Positions 16,799 through 25,135 of a stretch of 64,000 nucleotides of DNA are shown here, piece by piece. The position numbers and the translations under genes are program-made. The stretch is from Lachnospiraceae bacterium GAM79 (GTDB lineage: Bacteria > Bacillota > Clostridia > Lachnospirales > Lachnospiraceae). The first letter of the stretch is position 1. Each line of letters opens with the position of its first letter. The DNA is taken from NCBI GenBank assembly GCA_003584705.1, contig AP018536.1:992001-1056000 (forward strand), in the 5' to 3' direction. Below the pieces are notes generated by a model. It was not told the origin of the DNA, ran no database searches, and saw nothing but the letters and a program-made list of their open reading frames with translations.

Positions 16799-18010
16799 AT
16801 GAATACTGTGATTGTGTTGCCTGGAACAAAATGGCAAATTCCTCTAATTAACAAATTAAAAAAAAGAGGGTTTAAGGTAATAGTTTTCGATTATTATGAG
16901 AATCAACCTGCATATAAGTATGCCGATGGATATGAGATTGTCAATATACTAGATAAAGAAAAAGTATATGAACTGGCTCAGAAGTATAAACCAATTGCAG
17001 TTATGTCGGATGAATGCGACATAGCTACTCCAACTATTGCTTGGGTGTCAGAACAGATGGAAAAACCAAGCATTGGCGTTGAATTAGCTGCATTATATAC
17101 AGATAAATTCAGAATGCGTGAATTTATGAAAAACAATGGTTTTGCAACCCCTATTTTTTATAAATGTACAACAGTAAATGAAGCTATTCAAAAGTTTAAA
17201 TCCTTCGGGGAAAAAATGATAATTAAGCCACTGGATGGAAATAGCAGTAGAGGTGTGTTTTCAATTGAGAGTGAAGAAGATATTAAGAATCATTTCAATA
17301 AGGCAATGTCATATTCAAAAGTTGAGAAAAGCGTTTTATTAGAGGAATATATTGAGGGTGATGAGTTTTCTATAGATGGAATCATGACAAATCAGAAGTA
17401 TTATTCATTAGCAATTTCTCATAAGAAACATTACTCATATAATGAAAACCTAGATCAAGAGTTGATTTTTAAATATAGAGACGAAAAGTATAATTATGAT
17501 TTGTTGAGAAGGACAAATGAAGAATATGTAAAGAAAACAAAGCTACCATTTGGACTAACTCATGCAGAGTACAAATATAGAGATGGAAAATTTTATTTGA
17601 TTGAGATTGGAGCAAGAGGTGGAGGAAATTTAATATCTAGTGTAATTAACCCTAATATGACAGGAATAGAAACTCAAGAGGCCCTAATAGACTGGAGTAT
17701 AAGTAGAAAAAAGGCTGAATGTATGAAGATTAAATATGCGGATAATTATAAAGAGCGATGCGCATTACTTAGTTTTTTTGATATAGGGAATAGAGAAGGA
17801 ATAATTAGAGAAATAAAAGGAATTGATTATTTAGAAAAGGAAAAATGTATAAAATCTTTTTATTTTGAATATAAAAAGGGAGATACTGTAAAAAAAGTTG
17901 AAGATGGTGGCAATAGATTTGGCTATTATATTGCTTGTTGTAATTCATTAGAAGAGATTGAAAGAATAAAAAATAACGTTAAAAAAGAGGTGAGTATAGA
18001 ATTTGAATAA
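16799..18010 (+). CDS. ATP-grasp ligase
   Basis: 403 residues. A pre-ATP-grasp domain (residues 1-90) is followed by ATP-grasp motifs: KMIIKPLDGNSSRGV near residue 140, VLLEEYIEGDEFSIDG near 180, and the metal-binding segment LIEIGARGGGN near 275. ATP-grasp enzymes of this carboxylate-amine ligase class join a carboxylic acid to an amine through an acyl-phosphate. The substrate is unknown. It is the first gene of a tight AT-rich four-gene run with aldolase-like, adenylating and acetyltransferase enzymes. No strong ribosome site precedes the ATG, which lies just 8 nt after the direct repeat, consistent with insertion at that point. Confidence 0.85.
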   Translation: MNTVIVLPGTKWQIPLINKLKKRGFKVIVFDYYENQPAYKYADGYEIVNILDKEKVYELAQKYKPIAVMSDECDIATPTIAWVSEQMEKPSIGVELAALYTDKFRMREFMKNNGFATPIFYKCTTVNEAIQKFKSFGEKMIIKPLDGNSSRGVFSIESEEDIKNHFNKAMSYSKVEKSVLLEEYIEGDEFSIDGIMTNQKYYSLAISHKKHYSYNENLDQELIFKYRDEKYNYDLLRRTNEEYVKKTKLPFGLTHAEYKYRDGKFYLIEIGARGGGNLISSVINPNMTGIETQEALIDWSISRKKAECMKIKYADNYKERCALLSFFDIGNREGIIREIKGIDYLEKEKCIKSFYFEYKKGDTVKKVEDGGNRFGYYIACCNSLEEIERIKNNVKKEVSIEFE

Positions 18011-18037
18011 TGTGATAGTCTAGAAAGGAGATATAAG

Positions 18038-19075
18038 GTGAAACTGTTAGATACAACAATTCGAGATGGAAGCTATTACGTTGATTTTAAATTTTCATCA
18101 TATGATGTTTCCGAAATTGTCGACAGAACTAGTAAGCTTGGCTTTGAATATATTGAGATCGGTCATGGCAAGGGACTAAATGCAAGTAATTGGGAAAATG
18201 GAATCTCGTTACAGACGGATATAGAATATATGAAAGCTGCAAACGAAAAAAAAGGTAAGTCAAAAATCGGTTTTTTTTGTATACCAGGAATTGCAAGATT
18301 GGATGATTTGAAAATTGCGGCAGACAATGATGTCAAGTTTGTTAGAGTTGGACAAAATGCGGATGATATAGACACAGTAAAAGATTATGTAATTGAAGCT
18401 AAAAAACTTGGGATGGAAGTTATGGTTAATTATATGAAAACACATATAATTACGCCAAAGCAGTTTGCAGAAAAAGCTCTATATCTTAAACAATGGGGAG
18501 CAGATTATGTATATGTTGTTGATTCCGCTGGGGGGATGTTGCCAGATCAAATAAAAGAGTATTATTATTGTACTAAAGAAAAGGTTGATATTTGCGTGGG
18601 ACTTCATTGTCACAACAACATAGGATTAGCAGTGCCTAATAGTCTAGTTGCTTATCAATGCGGTTACGATATGATAGATACCACTCTTCAAGGCGTAGGA
18701 CGGAGCGTTGGCAATACAATGGCAGAATTCTTAATTATGTCATTAGAAAAGATGGGAGTAAATACAGGATTCGACATACCAAAACTTTTGGAATATGGGT
18801 ATTATGTAAATAGAAATATTATTGGTCGACAGTCAATCAACCCATTGGATTTGATTTGCGGTTTTGCAGACTTCCATTCGTCTTATTTAAAGGATATTTA
18901 TAGATGTTGCATGGAAAAACGAGTAGATCCATTAAGATTAATATTAGCTTATACAAATTACGATAAAAAAGGGTTGAATCCAGAAATGTTATATAAAATA
19001 GCAAGCGAGTTACCTATTGATGAGGATGAAAATCCATACCATTTTAGAAAATATTTTGAAAGTATATATAGATAG
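18038..19075 (+). CDS. DRE-TIM metallolyase (HMGL-like / 4-hydroxy-2-oxovalerate aldolase-like)
   Basis: 345 residues from a GTG start with AAGGAGATAT upstream. Family hallmarks are present: LDTTIRDGSYY at residues 4-14 with the metal-binding Asp and catalytic Arg, LHCHNNIGLA near 188 with the two metal-binding His, and DTTLQGVGRSVGN near 213. Members include HMG-CoA lyase, isopropylmalate and homocitrate synthases and hydroxy-oxovalerate aldolase; they form or break a C-C bond next to a keto acid. The lack of the full-length acyl-CoA regulatory domain favours the aldolase side. In this context it probably builds or trims a small keto or hydroxy acid for the neighbouring ligases. Confidence 0.82.
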   Translation: MKLLDTTIRDGSYYVDFKFSSYDVSEIVDRTSKLGFEYIEIGHGKGLNASNWENGISLQTDIEYMKAANEKKGKSKIGFFCIPGIARLDDLKIAADNDVKFVRVGQNADDIDTVKDYVIEAKKLGMEVMVNYMKTHIITPKQFAEKALYLKQWGADYVYVVDSAGGMLPDQIKEYYYCTKEKVDICVGLHCHNNIGLAVPNSLVAYQCGYDMIDTTLQGVGRSVGNTMAEFLIMSLEKMGVNTGFDIPKLLEYGYYVNRNIIGRQSINPLDLICGFADFHSSYLKDIYRCCMEKRVDPLRLILAYTNYDKKGLNPEMLYKIASELPIDEDENPYHFRKYFESIYR

Positions 19076-19091
19076 GAAAGATAAATAAGTT

Positions 19092-20390
19092 ATGGATGAA
19101 AGAACAGAAAAATTTAACAGTTTTGTTGAGTATGACAGAATAAATAACAAAGGCAGATTAGTAAACGCATGTGATGAATTAGAGTTTTTATTAAATAATC
19201 CCCAAATTAACAGTATTTTTTCGCAACATTATTTGACGGAATTATTAACATATGCAACATCTTTTTCTAATTTTTACAGTAGTTATAAAAATTACACCTG
19301 CTTACAGGATTTTCCAATTTTAAAGAAGCAAGATTTAAAGGATAATTGGGATCGAATCGCTGTAAAAAAATATAATGCCGATGAAGTGGTTGTGAAATAT
19401 ACTAGTGGATCAACAGGTACCCCATTTAAAATGATAATGGATAAATATAAGCATGCGAGGTGGATTGCGGGAAATAAAGTATTACGTGCCCTAGATGGTG
19501 TTAAATCGCATGAAAAGACAATGTTTATTAGTACAAATGTGGCTGATAAAAACATTCCAATGGAAAGACAAGAAAGAGATAATGTATATTATTTGGATTA
19601 TCGTTATTTAGGCGAAGACGCATTTTCAGACTTAATTCAGCGATTGATGTCCGAAAATTTCAAAACCATTACCGCTATATCATCAGTATATGAAGCAATG
19701 GCAAGATATATTATTAGTGGTAAGGCACCTAAGTGGAATGGTAAGTTGATTGCAATATTTGCTATGTCTGAGTTGCTGAAAGATAATACTAGAAAAATAA
19801 TTGAAGAGTATTTCGAATGCCCTATGTATTCCTATTATGCAAATGAAGAGAATGGCGCATTTGCAATCGAAGATGGATCAGGAAATGGCCATTTGTTAAA
19901 TACTGTAGATTATCATTTTGAGGTACTCAAGATGGATTCTGATGAGCCAACCGAGGATGGGGAAGTTGGAAGATTAATTATTACAGATTATTTTAATAAA
20001 GCTTTTCCTATTATCAGATACGAAAATGGAGATTTGGTATCATTAAAGCATTTTAAGGATGGTCGTGTGTACATTACCAAATTGATGGGTAGAGTTGCCG
20101 ATGTATTATACACAACCGATGGGACTATGGTAGATATTTTTCATGCTATTTCATTTTTAGAGCCATGTCAAGATATTAAACAATTTCAATTAGTGCAAGA
20201 TGACTATGATAAATTGACGTGGATTCTTAATACTAGTAACCATACTCATGAAGAATTTATTGTAAACGAAAGTAAAAAACTGTTTGGAGAATCTGTAAAT
20301 ATAGAATTTAAATATGTTGAAGAAATCCCCAAATTAAGAAGTGGAAAAACAAGGATGACTGTTTGCAACATTAGAGAAAAGGTACAATAA
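19092..20390 (+). CDS. CapK/PaaK-like AMP-forming ligase
   Basis: 432 residues. The adenylate-forming P-loop YTSGSTGTPF is at about residue 103. Further blocks are YYANEENGAF near 250, GRLIITDYFNKAFPIIRYENGD near 295 (cut as GRLIITDY and IIRYENGD) and LMGRVADVLYTTDG near 335. This is the phenylacetate-CoA ligase / CapK class. It activates a carboxylic acid as acyl-AMP, then passes it to CoA, a carrier protein or another acceptor. No carrier-protein gene is visible nearby. It starts 16 nt after the aldolase-like gene, in the same AT-rich codon style, and likely activates that enzyme's product. Confidence 0.85.
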   Translation: MDERTEKFNSFVEYDRINNKGRLVNACDELEFLLNNPQINSIFSQHYLTELLTYATSFSNFYSSYKNYTCLQDFPILKKQDLKDNWDRIAVKKYNADEVVVKYTSGSTGTPFKMIMDKYKHARWIAGNKVLRALDGVKSHEKTMFISTNVADKNIPMERQERDNVYYLDYRYLGEDAFSDLIQRLMSENFKTITAISSVYEAMARYIISGKAPKWNGKLIAIFAMSELLKDNTRKIIEEYFECPMYSYYANEENGAFAIEDGSGNGHLLNTVDYHFEVLKMDSDEPTEDGEVGRLIITDYFNKAFPIIRYENGDLVSLKHFKDGRVYITKLMGRVADVLYTTDGTMVDIFHAISFLEPCQDIKQFQLVQDDYDKLTWILNTSNHTHEEFIVNESKKLFGESVNIEFKYVEEIPKLRSGKTRMTVCNIREKVQ

Positions 20391-20398
20391 ATGATGAT

Positions 20399-20857
20399 AT
20401 GATGGAAGTAATACAATGCAAAACATTTGAACAAATTCACGAGGCATTAATTTATTGTGCAGGTGATTTATACAACAAAAAACTAAACAATAAAGAATTT
20501 ATTGAGAACATTTCAAATAAGTATTACAAAAATGGAGTTGTGTTCAAGTCTATAGCTGAAGATCAAATAACAGGAATGATTGCATTTTATTGTAATAATA
20601 TCACGGATAAGAAAGCTTTTTTATCGATGATTGTGGTTAAGGCAGAATATCAGGGCAAGGGAGTAGGTGGTGTTTTGTTAAATCAAATGGAAAAAGAATG
20701 TAGTTGTTTAGGTATGAGTTATGTGGTGTTGGAAGTTGACAGAACAAATAAAAATGCTCAAGGTTTTTATTCACTTCATGGATATCAAATAATAAAGAAA
20801 TGCGAGGACTCATTGTTTATGGGAAAATGTTTAGCTGAAAAACTGAAGAATGGCTGA
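20399..20857 (+). CDS. GNAT family N-acetyltransferase
   Basis: 152 residues. The acetyl-CoA binding signature VVKAEYQGKGVGG (about residues 79-91) and the later ENAQGFY-like NKNAQGFYSLHGY (about 118-130) are typical of GNAT enzymes. It starts 8 nt after the adenylating-enzyme stop and is the last gene of the four-gene AT-rich run. The expected role is N-acetylation of an amino group on the product or on an amino sugar. Its 3' end runs directly into a decayed IS66 fragment on the opposite strand, so the end of this operon was disturbed by an insertion. Confidence 0.85.
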   Translation: MMEVIQCKTFEQIHEALIYCAGDLYNKKLNNKEFIENISNKYYKNGVVFKSIAEDQITGMIAFYCNNITDKKAFLSMIVVKAEYQGKGVGGVLLNQMEKECSCLGMSYVVLEVDRTNKNAQGFYSLHGYQIIKKCEDSLFMGKCLAEKLKNG

Positions 20858-21110
20858 AGCAAAATAAGACAACTGAGCCACTATAGCACTGAGCAGGACC
20901 GGGATGATACGACAGAGCATCTCATCAGAGGTGGAAGTGCCAAGGGAGATGGTAGTGTTACCTAAAAGGATGGAAATCGTGTTTGAAAAACATGAATCGT
21001 GCAATACTCGACGTAATTCTCCTTGAGGTGGTACTTCCAGCAGTTGTAGGTATGAATGGTGTAGCCGTTCTAATCGCACCACTGCTTTACGGTGAGCCAG
21101 TTCTGAACCT
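20858..21110 (-). mobile_element. Decayed IS66-family orfA (accessory gene) fragment
   Basis: On the minus strand from about 21110 one frame reads KEQVQNWLTVKQWCD, a stop, then NGYTIHTYNCWKYHLKENY, which fits the IS66 OrfA/TnpA pattern (SVKQWC.ENGI...TYYYW). A second frame continues with GNTTISLGTSTSDEMLCRII, like the C-terminal half of the same protein. Frameshifts and stops separate the parts and no OrfB or transposase remains. It is a dead remnant abutting the acetyltransferase stop. Confidence 0.65.
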
Positions 21111-21143
21111 GTTCCTTACAGTGCTGTTTATGCTAATCTAAAT

Positions 21144-21176
21144 TTAGGTCACATGGTTCATTGAAAATTAGGTCAC
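21144..21176. repeat. Short direct repeat TTAGGTCAC x2
   Basis: TTAGGTCAC occurs at 21144-21152 and 21168-21176, 24 bp apart. Such spaced repeats are seen near ends of IS21-type elements, but no IS21 gene is present here. The rest of 21111-21339 shows no gene. Confidence 0.35.
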
Positions 21177-21339
21177 TCCAAGGCCTTCGTGTTTGATGTC
21201 AGCTATTCCACGGTAAAAAAAGTCACGCAGTAGTAAGTACCAATAGAGTGCTTACGATAAGTTAAGGTTTTAAAGGATTTAGAACAATAAAAAAGAGGTA
21301 GTTTTTGACACTACCCGAATTATTACGAGAGATAAATAA

Positions 21340-22461
21340 ATGAAGAAAATTTATATGATAGATAGTGATTTAGTGGCAAAAGAAATACTTCCGTATTTGC
21401 AGCAAGACGTATGTCCTGTTCTCGTGGAGGATATTTCCGAGAAATCGGATAGAATGATTTGGATTGTTTCAAAAGCAATGCAAGAAAAATTGAACATTGA
21501 AGGTGCTATAGTATATGAAGAATTCCTTGAAGAAATGGTGGAATATTCATGTAACATGTTTACGTGTAATTGGGATTATTTTTATTTAAACAATAAAGTA
21601 AACGAGGCAAAAAATGCAGAAACTTTAATTTTAGGAAGTTCATATGCTAGATTTGGAATTAAGGAAGAAATGATGGAAAAGGCGGTAAATCTTTCTTTAC
21701 CATCGCAGGATTTGTACTATGCATTTGAATTGCTGAAAAAAGTTTGTTCTGAAGAACATTCAGTTAAAAATGTAATACTGGGATGCGGGTATTATTCGCT
21801 TTTTTCTGATTTATCTAGAACCAAAAACAGAGGAGAACTTGAACGTATTTCAACGGTATATGCACCTATTTTAAATGATTGGCATAATTGCTTTATCCAT
21901 CCGGCCAACTGGTATGCATTTGATGAAAGCGACTACATTGATGTACAAAAATTGGTGGCATCACTATATAATTCTTCATATGGTCAACATAATTATTTTA
22001 ATAACGAAAACAGAAAAAGATGTTATTTTCAGACAAAACTTTGGGAGGATAAAAGCAAATACTGGGGCGATTTATCAGAAACGGAAAAGTGGAAGTATGG
22101 AAAACAACGGGCAGAATCTCATAATAAGAGTATTCGATTTGAGGAGACTTTAGGAGAAAATATAGAAATACTTAAAGATATTGCAGTGTATGTATCTGAG
22201 CGAAATATACATTTGATTATAACAGTGTTTCCTGCGACAATTTATTATCAAACATTTTTTGATATGAATTTTAGGGAATATTTTTATGATGCATTGGAAC
22301 AGGTGAATGAAGAAGTTCATCTGGTTGACTGTTTTGGAGATCCGTTTTTTGATGAAGAAGATTTTAATGACACAGACCATTTGAACGATAGTGGAGCAGC
22401 GAAGATGACTTTGATGTTAAATCACTTACTACAACAAATGAATGAATGCGATAGCATATAG
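21340..22461 (+). CDS. SGNH/GDSL-like hydrolase (possible O-acyl esterase or acyltransferase)
   Basis: 373 residues. Block I with the nucleophile is ILGSSYARFG near residue 98; a GCGYYSLFSDL segment near 148 could be the oxyanion block; DTDHLNDSGA near residue 345 supplies the catalytic Asp and His. There is no signal peptide or membrane span, so it is predicted cytoplasmic. SGNH proteins in glycan clusters remove or transfer acyl groups. A good ribosome site is not evident before the ATG. It lies just inside the right-hand copy of the long direct repeat, so it belongs to the inserted block, though decayed IS sequence separates it from the four-gene run. Confidence 0.7.
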   Translation: MKKIYMIDSDLVAKEILPYLQQDVCPVLVEDISEKSDRMIWIVSKAMQEKLNIEGAIVYEEFLEEMVEYSCNMFTCNWDYFYLNNKVNEAKNAETLILGSSYARFGIKEEMMEKAVNLSLPSQDLYYAFELLKKVCSEEHSVKNVILGCGYYSLFSDLSRTKNRGELERISTVYAPILNDWHNCFIHPANWYAFDESDYIDVQKLVASLYNSSYGQHNYFNNENRKRCYFQTKLWEDKSKYWGDLSETEKWKYGKQRAESHNKSIRFEETLGENIEILKDIAVYVSERNIHLIITVFPATIYYQTFFDMNFREYFYDALEQVNEEVHLVDCFGDPFFDEEDFNDTDHLNDSGAAKMTLMLNHLLQQMNECDSI

Positions 22462-22589
22462 AAGTTGCGTTAAAGATGCTTCAGTAATAAAGGTAGAGGT
22501 AATACGCTGCGGTCGAGTGATCAAACTTTAAGCATAGTAATTAAGGGAAAGGAAACGTATGATAATAAATTCCATAATTGTCATACAAG
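22455..22589 (+). repeat. Long direct repeat, copy 2 (right of the AT-rich cassette)
   Basis: Partner of 16642-16790; see shared blocks there. This copy overlaps the last 7 bases of the SGNH gene and ends 6 nt before the licD start at 22596, so it supplies the immediate upstream region of licD copy 3. Confidence 0.8.
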
Positions 22590-22595
22590 GTACAT

Positions 22596-23522
22596 ATGGA
22601 ATTTAAACCGGATTTTTTTAAAGGAGAAATAAGGGATGGATTTTATATAGACCCCATGATGAAATGTGCGTGGACAGTACAAATGGATGTTCTGGAGGAT
22701 GTCCAAAAGTTATGTAGAGCCAATAATATCCAATATTTTGCAGACGGAGGAACTCTGCTGGGGACAATTCGTCATCAGGGATATATCCCATGGGATGATG
22801 ATATTGATATTGCAATGTTACGACCGGATTATGATAGATTTCTTGAAATAATTAAAAGGGAATGGAAAGACAAGTATGTATTAAAAATTCCGGGAGAAAC
22901 TGGGAATTATACCATGCCTTTTACGAAAATCTTAAATACAGATACTATTTCATTTGAAGTGACAGACCTTCTTAAATTTCACGGATGTCCCTATATAACA
23001 GGAATAGATATTTTCCCGTTGGACATTATTCCGGATGCCGAAGGAGAAAGAAATGCATTAATAGAATTATATCATTTTCTCGCTAATGCAATACATCAAG
23101 AGAAAGAATATCCGGAAGAAGTCAGAGATAACTTAAATATTATAGAGGAATTATGCCGGTATAAGATTGATAGAAATGATGATATTGGAAAGCAACTGCG
23201 CATGTTAGCAGAAATGATTTGCAAATCATATATGGGAACAGACAATTCCGATTTGATGATGCTATCTTTCGATAGCAATATTATTTTAAAAAAGGCTTGG
23301 TATCAGGAAACGGAGTGGAAAAACTTTGAGACAATGAAATTGTCGGTACCTAAATTTTATCATGAAGTGTTAACGGCTTGGTATGGAGACTATATGACAC
23401 CCGTGCAGGGAGCTGCACAGCATGATTATCCATTTTATAAGAAACAAATGAAATTAATGGAACAAAATATGGCATTGAAAAAATATGGTATAGACATTTC
23501 CGAAATAACTAAGGAGGAATAA
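22596..23522 (+). CDS. licD: LicD family phosphotransferase, copy 3
   Basis: 308 residues from the ATG at 22596, which aligns the N-terminus with the other two licD copies (FKGEIRDGFYIDPMMKCAW). The LicD core is at residues 49-73: ADGGTLLGTIRHQG and IPWDDDIDI. It starts the intact lic operon licD-licA-licC-transporter, where the kinase and cytidylyltransferase supply CDP-choline and LicD transfers phosphocholine to the surface acceptor. The three copies share only the N- and C-terminal thirds strongly, so acceptors may differ. Its upstream sequence is the long direct repeat, not a typical strong ribosome site. Confidence 0.87.
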   Translation: MEFKPDFFKGEIRDGFYIDPMMKCAWTVQMDVLEDVQKLCRANNIQYFADGGTLLGTIRHQGYIPWDDDIDIAMLRPDYDRFLEIIKREWKDKYVLKIPGETGNYTMPFTKILNTDTISFEVTDLLKFHGCPYITGIDIFPLDIIPDAEGERNALIELYHFLANAIHQEKEYPEEVRDNLNIIEELCRYKIDRNDDIGKQLRMLAEMICKSYMGTDNSDLMMLSFDSNIILKKAWYQETEWKNFETMKLSVPKFYHEVLTAWYGDYMTPVQGAAQHDYPFYKKQMKLMEQNMALKKYGIDISEITKEE

Positions 23523-23532
23523 AAGGTATTAT

Positions 23533-24420
23533 ATGGAATTGAGCAATATTATTTCAAATGTAATGCAAATTCCAAAGGCTAAAATAGGCAATATTTCGGT
23601 CTTAAATAAAGGAATGACAAACCAGTCTTTTTTATTTTCTTATGAAAATGAACAATATATTCTTCGAATTCCCGGTGTGGGAACAGAGGTGCTGTTAGAT
23701 AGAAAAGATGAAGCGGAGGTCTATTCTTTATTAGAGAATAAAGGCATTTGCGATCATATTATTTACTTTGATGCGGATACTGGTTATAAAATATCGAAAT
23801 ATTATAGAAATGCATATGTCTGTGATCCACAGAAGGAAGATGATGTAAAACGTTGTATGGTCTTTTTAAGGAACTTCCATCAAAAGAAATTTTACGTAAG
23901 CCATGTATTTGATCTTTGGGAAAGAATAAATTATTACGAATCCTTATGGACAGAAAAAACAATATATGCGGACTATGAGGCTGTAAAAAGAGGAGTCTTT
24001 CAATTAAGAGACTATATTACTGTTGATAAAAGCGAATTTTGTCTGTGTCACATTGATGCAGTACCTGATAATTTCCTCTTTGCGGGAAACAATATTCATT
24101 TGATTGACTGGGAATATGCAGGAATGCAGGATCCGCATGTAGATATTGCAATGTTCGGTATTTATTCCTTTTATAACAGAGAGCAGATAGATGATTTGAT
24201 AGATTTTTATTTTCAAGGGAAATGTTCAGATGCGGTGAGATTAAAGATATATTGTTATGTTGCAATATGCGGACTTCTTTGGAGCAACTGGTGCGAGTAT
24301 AAGAGGATGTGCGGTGTGGAATTTGGAGAATATGCTTTTAGGCAGTACCAGTATGCAAAAGATTATCTTAAAACCGTAGAGGCAGAAGTAGAAAAAAGGA
24401 AGATACAGATAAATGAATAG
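23533..24420 (+). CDS. licA: Choline kinase (LicA-like, APH fold)
   Basis: 295 residues. The aminoglycoside-phosphotransferase/choline-kinase fold shows in LNKGMTNQSFLF (nucleotide loop, residues 25-36), the catalytic Brenner motif HIDAVPDNF near residue 172, and LIDWEYAGMQDPHVDIAMF near residue 190 with the metal-binding Asp. It would phosphorylate choline taken up by the transporter two genes downstream. The gene follows licD after 10 nt and overlaps licC by 8 nt. A fossil copy of its start exists at 11567. Ethanolamine or another amino alcohol remains possible. Confidence 0.85.
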   Translation: MELSNIISNVMQIPKAKIGNISVLNKGMTNQSFLFSYENEQYILRIPGVGTEVLLDRKDEAEVYSLLENKGICDHIIYFDADTGYKISKYYRNAYVCDPQKEDDVKRCMVFLRNFHQKKFYVSHVFDLWERINYYESLWTEKTIYADYEAVKRGVFQLRDYITVDKSEFCLCHIDAVPDNFLFAGNNIHLIDWEYAGMQDPHVDIAMFGIYSFYNREQIDDLIDFYFQGKCSDAVRLKIYCYVAICGLLWSNWCEYKRMCGVEFGEYAFRQYQYAKDYLKTVEAEVEKRKIQINE

Positions 24421-25126
24421 AGTCAAAAGGGCAATCATAATGGCGGCAGGTTACGGAAACAGAATGTTACCGATAACTCATACTATTCCCAAACCATTAA
24501 TAAAAGTAAACGGCATCTCAATGATCGAGACGATCATTCAAGCTCTTTTGAAAAATCAGACAGAGGAAATATATATTGTAGTGGGATATTTAAAAGAGCA
24601 ATTTAAGATGCTGACTAAAAAATATCCTATGGTGTCATTAATTGAAAATCCTTATTTTGAAAGCTGCAATAATATTTCTTCATTGTATGTTGCAAGAGAA
24701 CACTTGGAAGAGGCAATGATATTGGATGGAGATCAGATTATTTATAATAAGGATATTCTTTCTCCGAATTTTTATTGCTCCGGTTATAATTGCGTCTGGA
24801 CGGAAGACTATACAGAGGAATGGTTGCTTTCAGCCGAGGGGAATAGGATAGTATCATGTAGCAGATCCGGTGGAAGTAAAGGATGGCAATTATATAGTAT
24901 TTCACGTTGGACGAGAGAGGATGGCAGAAAATTAAAAGAACAGTTGGAGTTAGAATTTGAAATTCGCAGAAACCGACAGATTTACTGGGATGATGTTCCG
25001 ATGTTTTGCTATTTTGGTGAGTATGAGTTGGAAATATATCCTATGAATAGACAGGATGTTAAGGAAATAGACAATATAAAAGAACTGGCAGCTATAGATA
25101 AGAACTATTTAAAATACATAATATAG
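24413..25126 (+). CDS. licC: CTP:phosphocholine cytidylyltransferase (LicC-like)
   Basis: 237 residues. The nucleotidyltransferase signature AIIMAAGYGNRMLPIT with KPLIKVNG lies in residues 7-30, and LDGDQIIY near residue 103 is the metal-binding step. The short length and the neighbours licA and licD mark it as LicC, which makes CDP-choline from CTP and phosphocholine, rather than a sugar nucleotidyltransferase. It overlaps the licA stop by 8 nt, showing tight coupling, and is followed by the transporter after 9 nt. Confidence 0.86.
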   Translation: MNRVKRAIIMAAGYGNRMLPITHTIPKPLIKVNGISMIETIIQALLKNQTEEIYIVVGYLKEQFKMLTKKYPMVSLIENPYFESCNNISSLYVAREHLEEAMILDGDQIIYNKDILSPNFYCSGYNCVWTEDYTEEWLLSAEGNRIVSCSRSGGSKGWQLYSISRWTREDGRKLKEQLELEFEIRRNRQIYWDDVPMFCYFGEYELEIYPMNRQDVKEIDNIKELAAIDKNYLKYII

Positions 25127-25135
25127 GAAAATGCT

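Noticed and set aside
16624..16851. 75-residue plus-strand frame before the ATP-grasp gene
   Set aside because: It lies in the long direct repeat, overlaps the ATP-grasp start, and is interrupted in the second repeat copy.
21130..21185. IS21 element end
   Set aside because: The spaced TTAGGTCAC repeats recall IS21 ends, but no istA or istB sequence is present, so only a repeat is reported.
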